A DNA stretch of 64,000 nucleotides from Micromonospora narathiwatensis (GCF_900089605.1 NZ_LT594324.1:2418001-2482000); one strand, 5' to 3'. Positions 33,599-42,856 are shown, counted from the first letter of the stretch. Numbers and translations: made by a program. The notes: generated from the letters alone by a model not told the origin.

Positions 33599-34729
33599 TC
33601 AGCTCTTCTGGAACGACTGACGCACCACGCCCCCCACCAGGGCGCACCAGGTGGTGGTGCTGACCTTGCCGTTCGGCTCCAGACCGTGCAGGTGCTGCAG
33701 GTCCTTGAGAGCCTTCTTCGTCGGGTAGTCGTAGGTGCCGGTGACCGTGACGTCGGCGTAGCCCTTGGAGTTGAGCATGAACTGCACCGCGCTGACCGGG
33801 ATGCCGACCGCGTCCTTGTCCAGCTCGGGCGCCAGGGTCTCCCAGGTCGGCGCGGTGAGGGTGGCGTCGATGTCGACCGGAATGCCGTTGCGGGCCTGCC
33901 AGTCCTGCACGGCGGCGACGGTGGCGGCGTCGAAGACGCCGTTGACCGGGACGGTGTAGCCGCGGAACGTGAGCAGGTACTGCGCCACCTTCACCACCGG
34001 GCCACCGACGAAGCGCCAGATGTCCGGCCAGCGGCGGGCCGGCACGTCGGACAGGTTGGTGCCGAGCCTGGCGAAGACCCGGCGGCGCAGGGTGGGGAAC
34101 TCCCGGTAGAACATCGCCCCCGGGCACAGCGTGGCCCGGAAGTCCCAGTGGCCGAAGATGTCGTGCGCCTGCAGCCCGTACTGCTGGCAGATGGTGGTGC
34201 AGAGCTTGATTAGGGCGTCGAGCAGTTCCTGCGGCGGGTTGTCGGTGACGTAGGTGCCCTCGTTCTCGATGCCGATGGCCCGGCCGTTCTCGCCGGGGCA
34301 GTGCGCCGAGATCATCTGCCGGTCGCCGGCCCGCAGTCGCTCCAGGCTGCCGTGCCGGCCCTCCAGGACGTGGCCGCCCCGGCTGACCGTGAAGTGCTGG
34401 CCGGTGTCCGACCAGCCGTTGCCGTCGATGTGCAGGTTCTGGCAGTCGCGGGCGAGCTGCTTGGCGTGTTCCTCGGAGTAGTCGGTGCTGTTCGGGAACG
34501 CCATGTGGTGCACGATGATCTTGTTGCTGGGGATGGCGCTGATCGACAGCGGGTCCGCCGGCGGGCGGGCGCCCCACCCGTCGCAGCTGATGATCCAGTC
34601 GAGGTCCGCGCCCGGGGCGGCCTGCGCGGCGGCGGGGAAGGCGAGTTCGTTCCCGACGACCGCGACGGCGGCGGCGCCGAGGCCGGCCCGCAGCAGCGTA
34701 CGGCGGTCCAGCTCAGGGTGGTCGAACAT
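33599..34729 (-). CDS. Tat-exported N-acetylmuramoyl-L-alanine amidase (PGRP type) with peptidoglycan-binding domains
   Basis: 376 residues. A twin-arginine signal (DRRTLLRAGLGAAAVAVVG) is followed by a PGRP/amidase_2 domain (about 50-220): KIIVHHMAFPN (zinc His), NLHIDGNGWSDTGQHF (second His and Tyr-like position), GNEGTYV-like IGIENEGTYV and DIFGHWDFRATLCPG (third His and Cys). The C-terminus holds two peptidoglycan-binding units, one reading VPVNGVFDAATVAAVQDWQ and one VTGTYDYPTKKALKDLQ. It should cut muramoyl-L-alanine bonds in the wall. ATG 34727-34729 after AGAGGAG. An upstream in-frame extension was rejected. Confidence 0.92.
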   Translation of the reverse strand: MFDHPELDRRTLLRAGLGAAAVAVVGNELAFPAAAQAAPGADLDWIISCDGWGARPPADPLSISAIPSNKIIVHHMAFPNSTDYSEEHAKQLARDCQNLHIDGNGWSDTGQHFTVSRGGHVLEGRHGSLERLRAGDRQMISAHCPGENGRAIGIENEGTYVTDNPPQELLDALIKLCTTICQQYGLQAHDIFGHWDFRATLCPGAMFYREFPTLRRRVFARLGTNLSDVPARRWPDIWRFVGGPVVKVAQYLLTFRGYTVPVNGVFDAATVAAVQDWQARNGIPVDIDATLTAPTWETLAPELDKDAVGIPVSAVQFMLNSKGYADVTVTGTYDYPTKKALKDLQHLHGLEPNGKVSTTTWCALVGGVVRQSFQKS

Positions 34730-34942
34730 GTCATCTCCTCTGTGACCGGCCAGGGGCGGCCCGTGACGGCACGCGACGACGGGCGGCGGCCCGTCCGGGG
34801 GTATGAAAAGGAACTCCAAGAGCCTCGCGTGCTGTGGAGGATATTGCCAGGATCGACCGGAGCGCTAGAGGGGGAGCTGGATCGATGTGATCGGTGCGCA
34901 TGCGACGGCGGCGAGCCCCGGCTGGCCGGCGTACCGCGAGCC

Positions 34943-35482
34943 TCAGGCTCGGCTCCGCCGGCGGGCGGAGACCAGGACCAGTAGGAGGACGAACGCGACC
35001 AGGGCGGTGCCGGTGCGTACGTTGTTGAACATCTCCCAGCGGCGCAGGATCGCCTCGTGGTCGGGCGGTGCGGTGCTGACCGCCCACACCTTGATCTTCG
35101 CGTTGATCGGCACGTTGCCGAACCGGGTCACCAGGAACGAGGTCGCGACCAGGGTGCTGGCGGTCGCGGCCAGGCGGCGGGCCGCCCCGCGACTGAGCAG
35201 CGCGAGAACGGCGCTGCTCACCACCGCCAGGCCCATCGTGGTCTGCATCACCGGGCCGTTCATTCTCATCAGTGCGGTGTGGAAGGTGAGCCGGACGTCG
35301 AGCGGCACCGCGTTGAACGCCTGCACGACGTTGAGCGCCCCGTAGCCGAACGCGCCGGCCAGCAGCCCGGTGCTGAACAGGGCGGTCGCCTCCACGGCCC
35401 GCCGTCGCCGGCCGGCCGGGTTGTTTCGGTCGTCGTCGCGGCCGGCTCCGGTGGTGTCGGCGGTGTCGGCCGGGCGGGTCAC
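34943..35482 (-). CDS. DUF1772 (anthrone oxygenase-like) membrane protein
   Basis: 179 residues from GTG 35480-35482, overlapping the SnoaL-like stop by four bases (GTGA). Four membrane helices: ALFSTGLLAGAFGYGALNVV, TTMGLAVVSSAVLALLS, then VATSFLVTRFGNVPIN (a family hallmark) and FVLLLVLVSARRR. DUF1772 proteins include anthrone oxygenases, which oxidise aromatic polyketides; the family is mixed. Coupling to a SnoaL-like gene and a TetR repressor fits a small metabolic or detoxification cassette. Confidence 0.85.
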   Translation of the reverse strand: MTRPADTADTTGAGRDDDRNNPAGRRRRAVEATALFSTGLLAGAFGYGALNVVQAFNAVPLDVRLTFHTALMRMNGPVMQTTMGLAVVSSAVLALLSRGAARRLAATASTLVATSFLVTRFGNVPINAKIKVWAVSTAPPDHEAILRRWEMFNNVRTGTALVAFVLLLVLVSARRRSRA

Positions 35483-35877
35483 CGGTGCTGCTCCGTGTCG
35501 AGCGTGCGGGTGAGCTGGTCGACCCGGCGCAGCCGGCCGTCCGGTGCCAGCCGGCCGAACATGTGGATCTCCGTGGCGATCGTGCGACCGCGTGTCACCG
35601 CGTGCAACGTGAAGCGGGCTGCCACCCGGTCGCCGCAGGCCAGCGTGTCGTGGATGTCGAGCGCGCAACTGGTCACCGTGCGGCGGGCCGGCCGGGCGTG
35701 CGCCGCCAGGCGCTCACGATCGAGGTGCAGCCCGTCGGAGTGCCAGGCGATGTCGGGGGTGTGATAGCGGTCCATGACCACGTTCGGCTCCTCGTCGCCG
35801 AAGGCCATCTCCTGCACGTACGACCGCAGATAGCCGGCCAGGTCGCGGCCCGGGGTGGGTCCTGTCTGGGTACTCAC
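35479..35877 (-). CDS. SnoaL-like NTF2-fold protein
   Basis: 132 residues. NTF2-type pattern: DLAGYLRSYVQEMAFGDEEP, VMDRYHTPDIAWHSDGLHLDR in parts, TVTSCALDIHDTLACGDRVAARFTLHA and a final MFGRLAPDGRLRRVDQLTRTL. GTG 35875-35877 after GGGAG. Overlaps the DUF1772 gene by four bases. Divergent from tetR across a 69-bp space with a clear inverted repeat. A cyclase, hydrolase or ligand-binding protein; no catalytic residue can be assigned. Confidence 0.85.
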   Translation of the reverse strand: MSTQTGPTPGRDLAGYLRSYVQEMAFGDEEPNVVMDRYHTPDIAWHSDGLHLDRERLAAHARPARRTVTSCALDIHDTLACGDRVAARFTLHAVTRGRTIATEIHMFGRLAPDGRLRRVDQLTRTLDTEQHR

Positions 35878-35910
35878 GGCATTCTCCCGTCCACTTAGCT
35901 CTGACGATGA

Positions 35911-35943
35911 TGTCAAGGTTAGGCGCCTCGGGTAGCCTTGACA
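35911..35943. promoter_or_regulatory. Inverted repeat between the TetR and SnoaL/DUF1772 genes
   Basis: Perfect 8-bp arms TGTCAAGG and CCTTGACA, 17 bp apart, in the divergent promoter space; the right arm ends 3 bp before the tetR start. Likely the binding site of the TetR protein, which would repress both directions. Confidence 0.6.
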
Positions 35944-35946
35944 ACC

Positions 35947-36537
35947 GTGTCTGAGAACAGCTCTCCGGAGCGCCGGCGACGCGTTCGGGCAGAGGCCCGG
36001 CGGAACGTCGCCGCGATCCTCGACGCCGCGATCCAGGTGCTCGGACAACGACCCCAGGCCGCCATGGACGACATCGCGGCCGCCGCCGGCCTCTCCCGGC
36101 AGACCGTCTACGCGCACTTCCCGTCCCGGGACGCGCTCGTCACCGCCGTCTTCCAGCGGCTGACCGACGAGGTCCTCGCCGGCCTGGACGCGGCGCGGCT
36201 CGACGAGGGGCCGGCGTCCGCGGCGCTGCGGCGCCTGCTGGACGTGAGCTGGCAGACCTTCGACCGGTACCCGGCGCTTCCGGCGCCCGCGGGATCCGCG
36301 GACGTCGACCTGCACCAGCCGGTCATCGACCGGCTCACCCGCCTCATATTGCGAGGACAGCGGGCGGGTGAGTTCGATCGGTACGCAGCCCCCGGCTGGC
36401 TGATCGCCGCGACCATCGCGCTCGGCCACGCCGCCTGGGCGGAGGTCGTCGCCGGCCGGATGCCCGCCGCCGAGGCGGCCGCCGCCGTGCGGGCCAGCGT
36501 CCTGCGGGTGTACGGAGTTGAGCCTCCCGCCGCCTGA
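35947..36537 (+). CDS. TetR-family transcriptional regulator
   Basis: 196 residues. A TetR DNA-binding domain: RRNVAAILDAAIQVLGQRP, MDDIAAAAGLSRQTVYAHFPSRDALVTAVF (helix-turn-helix). The ligand domain is variable, with DLHQPVIDRLTRLILRGQRAGEFD. GTG 35947 starts it; the palindrome touches the start so autoregulation is likely. An alternative TTG three codons upstream is inside the operator. Regulates probably the adjacent SnoaL/DUF1772 pair. The stop lies 76 bp before the next gene. Confidence 0.92.
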   Translation: MSENSSPERRRRVRAEARRNVAAILDAAIQVLGQRPQAAMDDIAAAAGLSRQTVYAHFPSRDALVTAVFQRLTDEVLAGLDAARLDEGPASAALRRLLDVSWQTFDRYPALPAPAGSADVDLHQPVIDRLTRLILRGQRAGEFDRYAAPGWLIAATIALGHAAWAEVVAGRMPAAEAAAAVRASVLRVYGVEPPAA

Positions 36538-36613
36538 CGGCCGCGCTGAGGCCGTGGTGGCCGGCCCGGAAAAGCGATCGAGGGGACCGCTGCCGGTCTG
36601 CCACCATCCCGGG

Positions 36614-37270
36614 ATGCTGCTCGTGCTGACCGGATCCAGTTGTGCGGGCAAGTCGACGCTCGCCTTCGCGGTGGCCGACCGGTTCCGGGACCTCGCCGTA
36701 CACGACTTCGACGAGGTCGGCGTGCCGGCGGGCGCCGATCGCCGCTGGCGTCAGCGCACCATGGAACGGTGGGTGCGCCGCGCGCTCGAGTACCAGGGCC
36801 ACGGCGTCGACCTGCTGCTGACCGCGCAGTCTCCGCTGGGTGAGATCCTCGCGGTCCCCTCGGCGACGCTGCTCGACGGAATCGCGGTGTGCCTGGTCGA
36901 CGTGGCCGACGAGGTACGACGCGACCGGCTCGCCGCGCGTGACCCCGGTCGGTGGGACGCCCCGGCGGTCGACGCGTTCCTGGGCTGGGCCCACTGGCAC
37001 CGCGGGCACGCCCGCGACCCCCGTCACCGCCCCGACGCCATCGCCGAGGACGGCTGGCCGGCGATGGCCTGGGACCGGTGGACCGGGTGGGCCACCGCCG
37101 ACCCACGCTGGCGTACCGATCGGATCGACACCGGCAACCAACCGGTCCGGCACTCGGTCGACCAGGTCGAGCGGTGGGTCGGCGACCAGCGCGACGCACA
37201 CCGGTCCGGCCACCTGCCGCTCAACCGGGGCTGGGCGGAAGAATCGCCGCATCGCGAGCCCGCCCGCTGA
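36614..37270 (+). CDS. Small P-loop ATP-binding protein (kinase-like)
   Basis: 218 residues. Walker A GSSCAGKST at about 7-15 and a VHDFDEVGVP Asp motif, the pattern of chloramphenicol-phosphotransferase-like or AAA_33 kinases. Many Arg/Trp residues follow (HWHRGHARDPRHRPDAIAE). ATG 36614 is without a strong ribosome site; a longer frame begins at 36518 but is Pro-rich. Substrate unknown. Stands between tetR and the FtsX permease. Confidence 0.75.
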   Translation: MLLVLTGSSCAGKSTLAFAVADRFRDLAVHDFDEVGVPAGADRRWRQRTMERWVRRALEYQGHGVDLLLTAQSPLGEILAVPSATLLDGIAVCLVDVADEVRRDRLAARDPGRWDAPAVDAFLGWAHWHRGHARDPRHRPDAIAEDGWPAMAWDRWTGWATADPRWRTDRIDTGNQPVRHSVDQVERWVGDQRDAHRSGHLPLNRGWAEESPHREPAR

Positions 37271-37420
37271 TCTCTTTCGGACAGACCACCCCCGTTCGCC
37301 CCCGATGCCGTCCGTTCGGTGCGGGCTCGGGGAGCGGTTCGTCCGGTTTCGTCGCTGCGGCCTTCCTCCGGTCGGGGTGAGCGGGCAGGATCGGTGGGTC
37401 CACACACGACGGGGGATCGC

Positions 37421-40291
37421 ATGGCGCATCGGCTCGACGAGACGGCCGCGCAGGGCGTACCGGCCCCGTCGGCCGGCCGCGATCCGTCCCGCCCGCGCCG
37501 CGCCGGTCGACGCGGCTCTCCGCTGCCGTGGTCGGCCCCCTGGTGGGGGGTACGCCAGGGGCCGTGGTCCCTGCTGGTGCTGCTCGTGTTCACGGTGCTC
37601 GCCACCGCCAGCGCGGCGCCGCCGATGTTCGCCGAGGCGTCGGAGAACGCGGCGTTCGAAAGCGCCCGTGCCGCCGTACCCGCCGGCGCCCGCCAGAGCG
37701 ACGCGGACGTCGTCCGGCTGACCGCGTCGGCGTCGCCGTCCAGCGCCGACCAGCGCGCCGTCCTCGACGAGATCCGCGCCATCCCCGGGCTCTCCGCGCC
37801 CACCCTCAACGGGAAGTCGGTGGCCGTCGAACTGAACCGGTCGTCGCTGTGGGAGTCCTTTCTCGGGCACGGGGCCCGTGGCGAGCGCGCCCGTCTCTTC
37901 GCTCTCCCCGACCCGGCCGAGTACCTCGTACCGGCGGGGGACGGGGTCGCGGGGCGGGCCGGCGGCGGGGTCTGGCTGCCGGTGCCGCTGGCCCGGGAAC
38001 TGGGCGTCGAGGCGGGGGACCCGGTGACCTTCTCCAGCCGTACCCGCAACGGTGAGGAGCGGCGCGTCGACACCACCGTCGCCGGGAGCTACCGGGTCGC
38101 CGAGGACGGCCGCCGGCCGCTGGATCCCGCGGGCCGCCGGGACTGGTCCCTCCGCAGAGGTGAACTGCCACCCGACAGCGCCCTGGAGACGCTGCCGGCG
38201 TACCTCGTGATCGGCGACGTCGCGACCGCCGAAGCGCTGGCCGGCGAGGTCGGCGACCAGATGCTCTGGTCGGTGGACGCCGCGCTCGCCCCCGGCCTGA
38301 CGCTCGCCGAGGCGCGGGTGGTGGCGGACCGGATCGACCTGCTGCGCAAGCGGTACGTCCAGGGCCGGGCCGAGGGTGAGATCCTCGCCCGCCGGGTGGC
38401 CAGCGGCATCGGCGACCTGAGCGAACAGGCCGGCGACGTGGCGGCCGGGGCGCGGCGACGCACCCTGCCCCTGGAGTGGGCCGCCGTGCTGGTCGCGCTG
38501 ATCTCCCTGGTCGCGGTGGTGGCCGCCGCGCTGCGTCGCCGGGACGTCGAGCTGCGCCACGCCGTCGGCGCCGGCACCCCCACCACCCTCGTCGCCCTGC
38601 TCTGGGCGCTCGAACACCTGTTGCCGGCCGCGCTGGGCGGCGTGCTCGGTTGGCTCTGCGCCTGGGCGATCGTCGGGCAGGTCGGCCCCACCGGCGCGGT
38701 GACCGCTCTGTCCGTCGTGCCGGGGCTGCGGTTCGCGGCGGTGTCGGTGGCGGTCGGCGTCGTCCTGGTCGGCGCGTTCGCCGGCGCCGTCGCGGCCCGA
38801 CGGGTCCGTCCGGCCGCCCCGGGCGCCGGCCGTCGTCGCGTACCGTGGCTGGTGCTCGTGGTCGCCGCGGCAGTCACCGCGACCGCGGGCCTGGCCGCCG
38901 CGGACCGCACCGACGGCGATGCCCGGAGCACGGATCTGCTCGTGCCACTGCTCGTCTTCGTCGCGGCCGGCGCCCTCGGCATGCGGCTGCTGCCCTGGCT
39001 GACCCGGGCCGGTTGGCGCCGGCCGTCGCGGCCGGCGCGCCCGACGGCGGGGTGGCTCGCCCGCCGTCGACTCGGCGCGGCCGTGCCCGGCCGTGCTCCC
39101 GTCGCCGCCGCGGTGACCGCCGGGCTCGGCATGGTGCTGTTCGCCCTCTCGGCGGTGGCCTCGACCCGCACGACGATCGAGGACCGGGTCGCCGTGCGGT
39201 CCGGCGCCGAGACGGTGGCCGCCATCGAGGCGGCCTGGCAGCTCGACGACGATCCGGTGCTCGCGCCACCGCGTCCAAAGGCCGGAGAGCCGGCGTCCGA
39301 CGAGCCGGTGCCCGAGGCGCGTACCCCGCCGCTGCCCGCCCGTACCACGCTGGTCTGGCGGATCGACGTCACGAACGCGGCGACCTTCGGTACGCACCAA
39401 CTCCTCGTCGTCGACCCGGCCACGCTCGTCGACGCCGCCTCCTGGGGACACGGGCCGGAACTCGCCCGGGCCCGTCGCGCGCTGAGCCGGCTCTCCGCCA
39501 CCGACCCGTACGACCCGATTGTCGGCCTGCCGGCGATCGCCGTCGGGGTGGACGGCGTCGAGGTGGACGACCTCGTCCAGGTCGAGGCCGGGCCGTGGCG
39601 GGAACGCCTCCGGATCGTGGACGCCGTCGACGTGTTCCCGCGCTACGCCGGCGAGCCGATGTACGTGGTCCCCGCCGGCCCGGCGTTCCCGACGTTCGGC
39701 CCGGTGGACCCCCGGCTCAAGCCACGCGACAACCTGGCGGACGGGATCTTCGCGCGTACCGAGCTGTGGGGGGCGTCGGACGTGACGGTGGACGCCGTGC
39801 TGAGCGCGCACGGCGTGCAGCCGCGCCAGCTCGACACCGCGACCCAGCTGCGCCGCCGGGACATCTTCGTCGCCGCCGAGCAGGCGGGCGGCTACCAGTT
39901 GGCCGTCGCCGGCTACCTGGCACTGCTCGCGGTGCTGGCGTTGTGCGTGCACGCCCAGCGCCGCGCGGCCGCCGACCGGCCCACCGACCTCATGCTCGCG
40001 CGGCTCGGCTTCGGGCGGTCCCGGGTCCTGCTGTCGCGGGCCGTCGAACAGGCCGCCCTCGCGGCCCTCGCGCTGCTCTGTGCCGTGGCGGGGTTGCTGC
40101 TGCTCAGCCCCCTGGCCGGGCGGCTGCTCGACGTCGCCCCCGACGAGGCCCCGGCGTTCCGGCTGGTCGTCACGCCGGCGGCGCTCGGGGCGGCGACCCT
40201 GGCGGCGTTGCTGGCGGCCGGGGCGGCCACGGCCGTCAGCGGGCAGCGCTCCGGCCGTGGCGAGGAGGAGGCGTACCGCACCGATGCCTGA
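37421..40291 (+). CDS. FtsX-like ABC transporter permease
   Basis: 956 residues. An N-terminal cytoplasmic tail of about 45 residues, then a first membrane helix (GPWSLLVLLVFTVLATASAA), a large extracytoplasmic domain to about 345 and clusters of helices near 350-470 (LEWAAVLVALISLVAVVAA, VVPGLRFAAVSVAVGVVLVG), 500-560, and again at the end (LAVAGYLALLAVLALCVHA, LVVTPAALGAATLAALLAAG). Two FtsX-type core regions, so one polypeptide may form both halves of the channel. ATG 37421. Overlaps the next ATPase gene by 8 bp. MacB/LolE-type export or mechanotransmission is expected; substrate unknown. Confidence 0.85.
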   Translation: MAHRLDETAAQGVPAPSAGRDPSRPRRAGRRGSPLPWSAPWWGVRQGPWSLLVLLVFTVLATASAAPPMFAEASENAAFESARAAVPAGARQSDADVVRLTASASPSSADQRAVLDEIRAIPGLSAPTLNGKSVAVELNRSSLWESFLGHGARGERARLFALPDPAEYLVPAGDGVAGRAGGGVWLPVPLARELGVEAGDPVTFSSRTRNGEERRVDTTVAGSYRVAEDGRRPLDPAGRRDWSLRRGELPPDSALETLPAYLVIGDVATAEALAGEVGDQMLWSVDAALAPGLTLAEARVVADRIDLLRKRYVQGRAEGEILARRVASGIGDLSEQAGDVAAGARRRTLPLEWAAVLVALISLVAVVAAALRRRDVELRHAVGAGTPTTLVALLWALEHLLPAALGGVLGWLCAWAIVGQVGPTGAVTALSVVPGLRFAAVSVAVGVVLVGAFAGAVAARRVRPAAPGAGRRRVPWLVLVVAAAVTATAGLAAADRTDGDARSTDLLVPLLVFVAAGALGMRLLPWLTRAGWRRPSRPARPTAGWLARRRLGAAVPGRAPVAAAVTAGLGMVLFALSAVASTRTTIEDRVAVRSGAETVAAIEAAWQLDDDPVLAPPRPKAGEPASDEPVPEARTPPLPARTTLVWRIDVTNAATFGTHQLLVVDPATLVDAASWGHGPELARARRALSRLSATDPYDPIVGLPAIAVGVDGVEVDDLVQVEAGPWRERLRIVDAVDVFPRYAGEPMYVVPAGPAFPTFGPVDPRLKPRDNLADGIFARTELWGASDVTVDAVLSAHGVQPRQLDTATQLRRRDIFVAAEQAGGYQLAVAGYLALLAVLALCVHAQRRAAADRPTDLMLARLGFGRSRVLLSRAVEQAALAALALLCAVAGLLLLSPLAGRLLDVAPDEAPAFRLVVTPAALGAATLAALLAAGAATAVSGQRSGRGEEEAYRTDA

Positions 40292-41132
40292 CGATGCCAC
40301 CCGGCCGCTGCTCGACGGCGCCGAACTGCTCCAGCTCTATCCGACGCCCACCGGCCCGACCCAGGCGCTGCGCGGCGTCGACGTGCGCATCCGCACCGGT
40401 ACGCTGACTGCGATCACCGGCCCGTCCGGGAGCGGGAAGTCCACCCTGCTGGCGGTCCTCGCCCTGCGGGAACGGCCGGCCGGTGGCACGCTGCGCCACC
40501 GCGGCGTGCCGGTCACCGCGCTGACCCGGCGGCAGTTGCAGCGGCTGCGCCGACGTCACATCGGGTACATCGCCCAGCGGCCGGCGCACGGGCTGTTCCC
40601 GCAACTGTCCGCCCGGGCCCAGGTCGAGCAGACGGCGTGGCTGCGGGGCAAGCCGGTCGACCCGGTCGCGGTGCTGGGCGACGTGGGGCTCGTCGAGCGG
40701 GCGGACGCGCTGCCCGCCGCGCTGTCGGGCGGGGAACAGCAGCGGCTCGCCGTGGCCACGGCGTGTGTCGGGCCACCGGATCTGGTGATCGCCGACGAAC
40801 CGACCGCCGAACTCGACGACGCCACCGCCGACCTCGTGCTGGGCCGGCTGCGCCGGTGCGCGGAGCAGGGCGCGGCGGTGGTGCTCGCCACGCACGACGC
40901 GCGGGCGGTGGCCGTCGCGGACGTGGTGCTGCACCTGCGGCACGGGGTGCTCTCGGCCGAGCAGCACGGTACGGCGGGACGGACCGCGGCCATCGACGGG
41001 TACGGGCGGGTGCAGCTTCCAGAGCAGGCGTTGGCCCTGTTCCCGGGCGGCCGGGCGGTGGTCGAGGTGCACGCCGACCACGTACGCCTGTTGTCCCCTG
41101 ACCGTTCCGGCATCCGGGAGGAGGGCGAATGA
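40284..41132 (+). CDS. ABC transporter ATP-binding protein 1 of the FtsX system
   Basis: 282 residues. Walker A GPSGSGKST, Q-loop IAQRPAHGLFPQLS, signature LSGGEQQRLAVATA, Walker B LVIADEPTAELDD, switch His in ATHDAR. A MacB/LolD-type ATPase with an added 60-residue C-terminus (HGTAGRTAAIDGYGRVQLPE). Overlaps the permease by 8 bp and the second ATPase by 4 bp (ATGA). All key motifs are intact. Confidence 0.92.
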   Translation: MPDDATRPLLDGAELLQLYPTPTGPTQALRGVDVRIRTGTLTAITGPSGSGKSTLLAVLALRERPAGGTLRHRGVPVTALTRRQLQRLRRRHIGYIAQRPAHGLFPQLSARAQVEQTAWLRGKPVDPVAVLGDVGLVERADALPAALSGGEQQRLAVATACVGPPDLVIADEPTAELDDATADLVLGRLRRCAEQGAAVVLATHDARAVAVADVVLHLRHGVLSAEQHGTAGRTAAIDGYGRVQLPEQALALFPGGRAVVEVHADHVRLLSPDRSGIREEGE

Positions 41133-41812
41133 CCGGCGATTCGTCCCCGGCGCTCGTGGACGTCCAGGCGCTCACCCACACGCACGGGCGTGGCGCGGCG
41201 GCCGTCACGGTGCTGCACGAGATCACGGTGCGGATCGGCGGGGGAGTGCTGGTGGCGCTCGCCGGCCGCTCCGGGTCGGGCAAGTCCACCCTCTGCCATC
41301 TGGTGGCGGGTGTGATGGCGCCGACGGCCGGCCGGGTGCGCGTCAAGGGCGAGCCGGCGACCGCGGTGCGGGACTGGGCCGGCGTCGCGCTGGCGCCCCA
41401 ACGGCTGGCGCTGGTCGGTGAGCTGACCGTCGCCGAGAACGTCCACCTGCCGGCCCTGCTGCGGGGAGCGCCGGTCCATCCGGACCTGCTGGCCCGGATG
41501 GACCTGGAACGCATCGCGCGGCGCCCGGCCCGGGAGACGTCGCTCGGCGAGCAACAGCGGACGGCCCTGGCCCGGGCGCTCGTCCTCGCCCCCGACCTGG
41601 CGGTGCTGGACGAACCGACCGCCCACCAGGACGACGGGCACGTCGAGCAGGTCGTCGCGGCGCTCCGGGAGGCGGTGCGGCGGGGGACGACCGTGCTGGT
41701 GGCCACGCACGACGCGCGGCTGATCGAGGTGGCCGACACCGTGCTGAACCTGCACTCCGGGCGGCTCGTGCCCGACGCGGTGGGGCAGGGCGCCGCCCGG
41801 CACGACGACTGA
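41129..41812 (+). CDS. ABC transporter ATP-binding protein 2 of the FtsX system (degenerate signature)
   Basis: 227 residues. Walker A GRSGSGKST, Walker B LAVLDEPTAH and switch His (ATHDARLIE) are normal, but the signature reads TSLGEQQR in place of LSGGQQR. Together with ATPase 1 it probably forms a heterodimer with one weak site. ATG overlaps the previous stop. Unusually, two separate ATPases serve one large permease. Ends 137 bp before the SPFH gene. Confidence 0.9.
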   Translation: MTGDSSPALVDVQALTHTHGRGAAAVTVLHEITVRIGGGVLVALAGRSGSGKSTLCHLVAGVMAPTAGRVRVKGEPATAVRDWAGVALAPQRLALVGELTVAENVHLPALLRGAPVHPDLLARMDLERIARRPARETSLGEQQRTALARALVLAPDLAVLDEPTAHQDDGHVEQVVAALREAVRRGTTVLVATHDARLIEVADTVLNLHSGRLVPDAVGQGAARHDD

Positions 41813-41949
41813 CAGATCCCCGCTGCGCCGTACGCGGCGATCCTCCGGGCCTACGGCCACCACGCCGGTAGGCCCGCGCGGGAATGGACGGCGGCGAAAC
41901 GGGTAGGCCCGGCGCCGGGAGGCGGGGGCCTCCGGGATCGAGGGGGACC

Positions 41950-42831
41950 ATGGCAGTCGCCGGCGTAGTCGCGCTGGTCATCGTCGTCGTGATCGTGCTG
42001 CTCGGGCTGTCGCTGAGCGTCCGGTTGGTGCAGCAGTACCAGCGCGGCGTGGTGTTCCGCTTCGGCCGGGTGCTGGAGCAGATCCGGCAGCCCGGTCTCC
42101 ACCTGATCATCCCGATCGCGGACCGGATGGTGCGGGTCAGCATGCAGACCACGGTGATCGGGGTACCCGCGCAGGGCGTCATCACCCGCGACAACGTCAC
42201 GCTCACCGTCGACGCGGTCGTCTACTACCGGGTGGTCGACCCGGTGAAGGCCCTGGTCAACGTGCGGGACTATCCGGCCGCGGTGCTTCAGGTGGCGCAG
42301 ACCGCGCTGCGGTCGGTGATCGGCAAGGCCGACCTGGACACCCTGCTGCGCGACCGGGACCGGATCAACGCGGAGCTGAAGTCGGTGATCGACGCGCCCA
42401 CCGAGAAGCCGTGGGGGCTGCTCATCGAGCGGGTCGAGGTCAAGGACGTGTCGCTGCCCGAGGGGATGAAGCGGTCGATGTCCCGCCAGGCCGAGGCGGA
42501 GCGGGAGCGGCGGGCGCGGGTGATCGCCGCCGACGGTGAGTTCCAGGCGTCCCGCCGGCTCGCCGACGCCTCGCGGGCGATGGCGAACACGCCGGGGGCG
42601 TACCAGCTGCGGTTGTTGCAGACGGTGGTCGACGTGGCGGCGGAGAAGAACAGCACCCTGGTCATGCCGTTCCCGGTGGAGCTGCTCCAGTTCTTCCAGG
42701 AGTACGGGCGGCGGGCCCGCGAGCAGGCGGCACCCGCTGGGCCGGCGGCGGAGCAGGGCCCGGGGCTCGGCCCGACCACCGAGCGGGTGGCCGCGGCCGC
42801 CGAGGGGGACGGGCACCGACCACGCGAGTGA
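41950..42831 (+). CDS. SPFH/Band 7 (stomatin-like) membrane protein
   Basis: 293 residues. One N-terminal membrane helix (VVALVIVVVIVLLGLSLSV), then the Band 7 domain with VRLVQQYQRGVVFRFGR, PGLHLIIPIADRMVRV, DAVVYYRVVDPVKALVNV and LLIERVEVKDVSLPE, read in parts. A coiled-coil helical part (MSRQAEAERERRARVIAADGE) follows, and the tail is Ala/Gly-rich. Such slipin/stomatin-like proteins organise membrane microdomains. ATG 41950. Next to a membrane protein gene 25 bp on, so probably an operon (usually NfeD; here an unrelated helical protein). Confidence 0.92.
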   Translation: MAVAGVVALVIVVVIVLLGLSLSVRLVQQYQRGVVFRFGRVLEQIRQPGLHLIIPIADRMVRVSMQTTVIGVPAQGVITRDNVTLTVDAVVYYRVVDPVKALVNVRDYPAAVLQVAQTALRSVIGKADLDTLLRDRDRINAELKSVIDAPTEKPWGLLIERVEVKDVSLPEGMKRSMSRQAEAERERRARVIAADGEFQASRRLADASRAMANTPGAYQLRLLQTVVDVAAEKNSTLVMPFPVELLQFFQEYGRRAREQAAPAGPAAEQGPGLGPTTERVAAAAEGDGHRPRE

Positions 42832-42856
42832 CAGGGCCTGGGTCGACGCCGCCGCG

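Noticed and set aside
36344..40300. 1318-residue open frame on the minus strand
   Set aside because: Antisense of tetR, kinase-like gene and FtsX permease. All plus-strand genes have family motifs, while this frame is Gly/Arg/Gln-rich and featureless.
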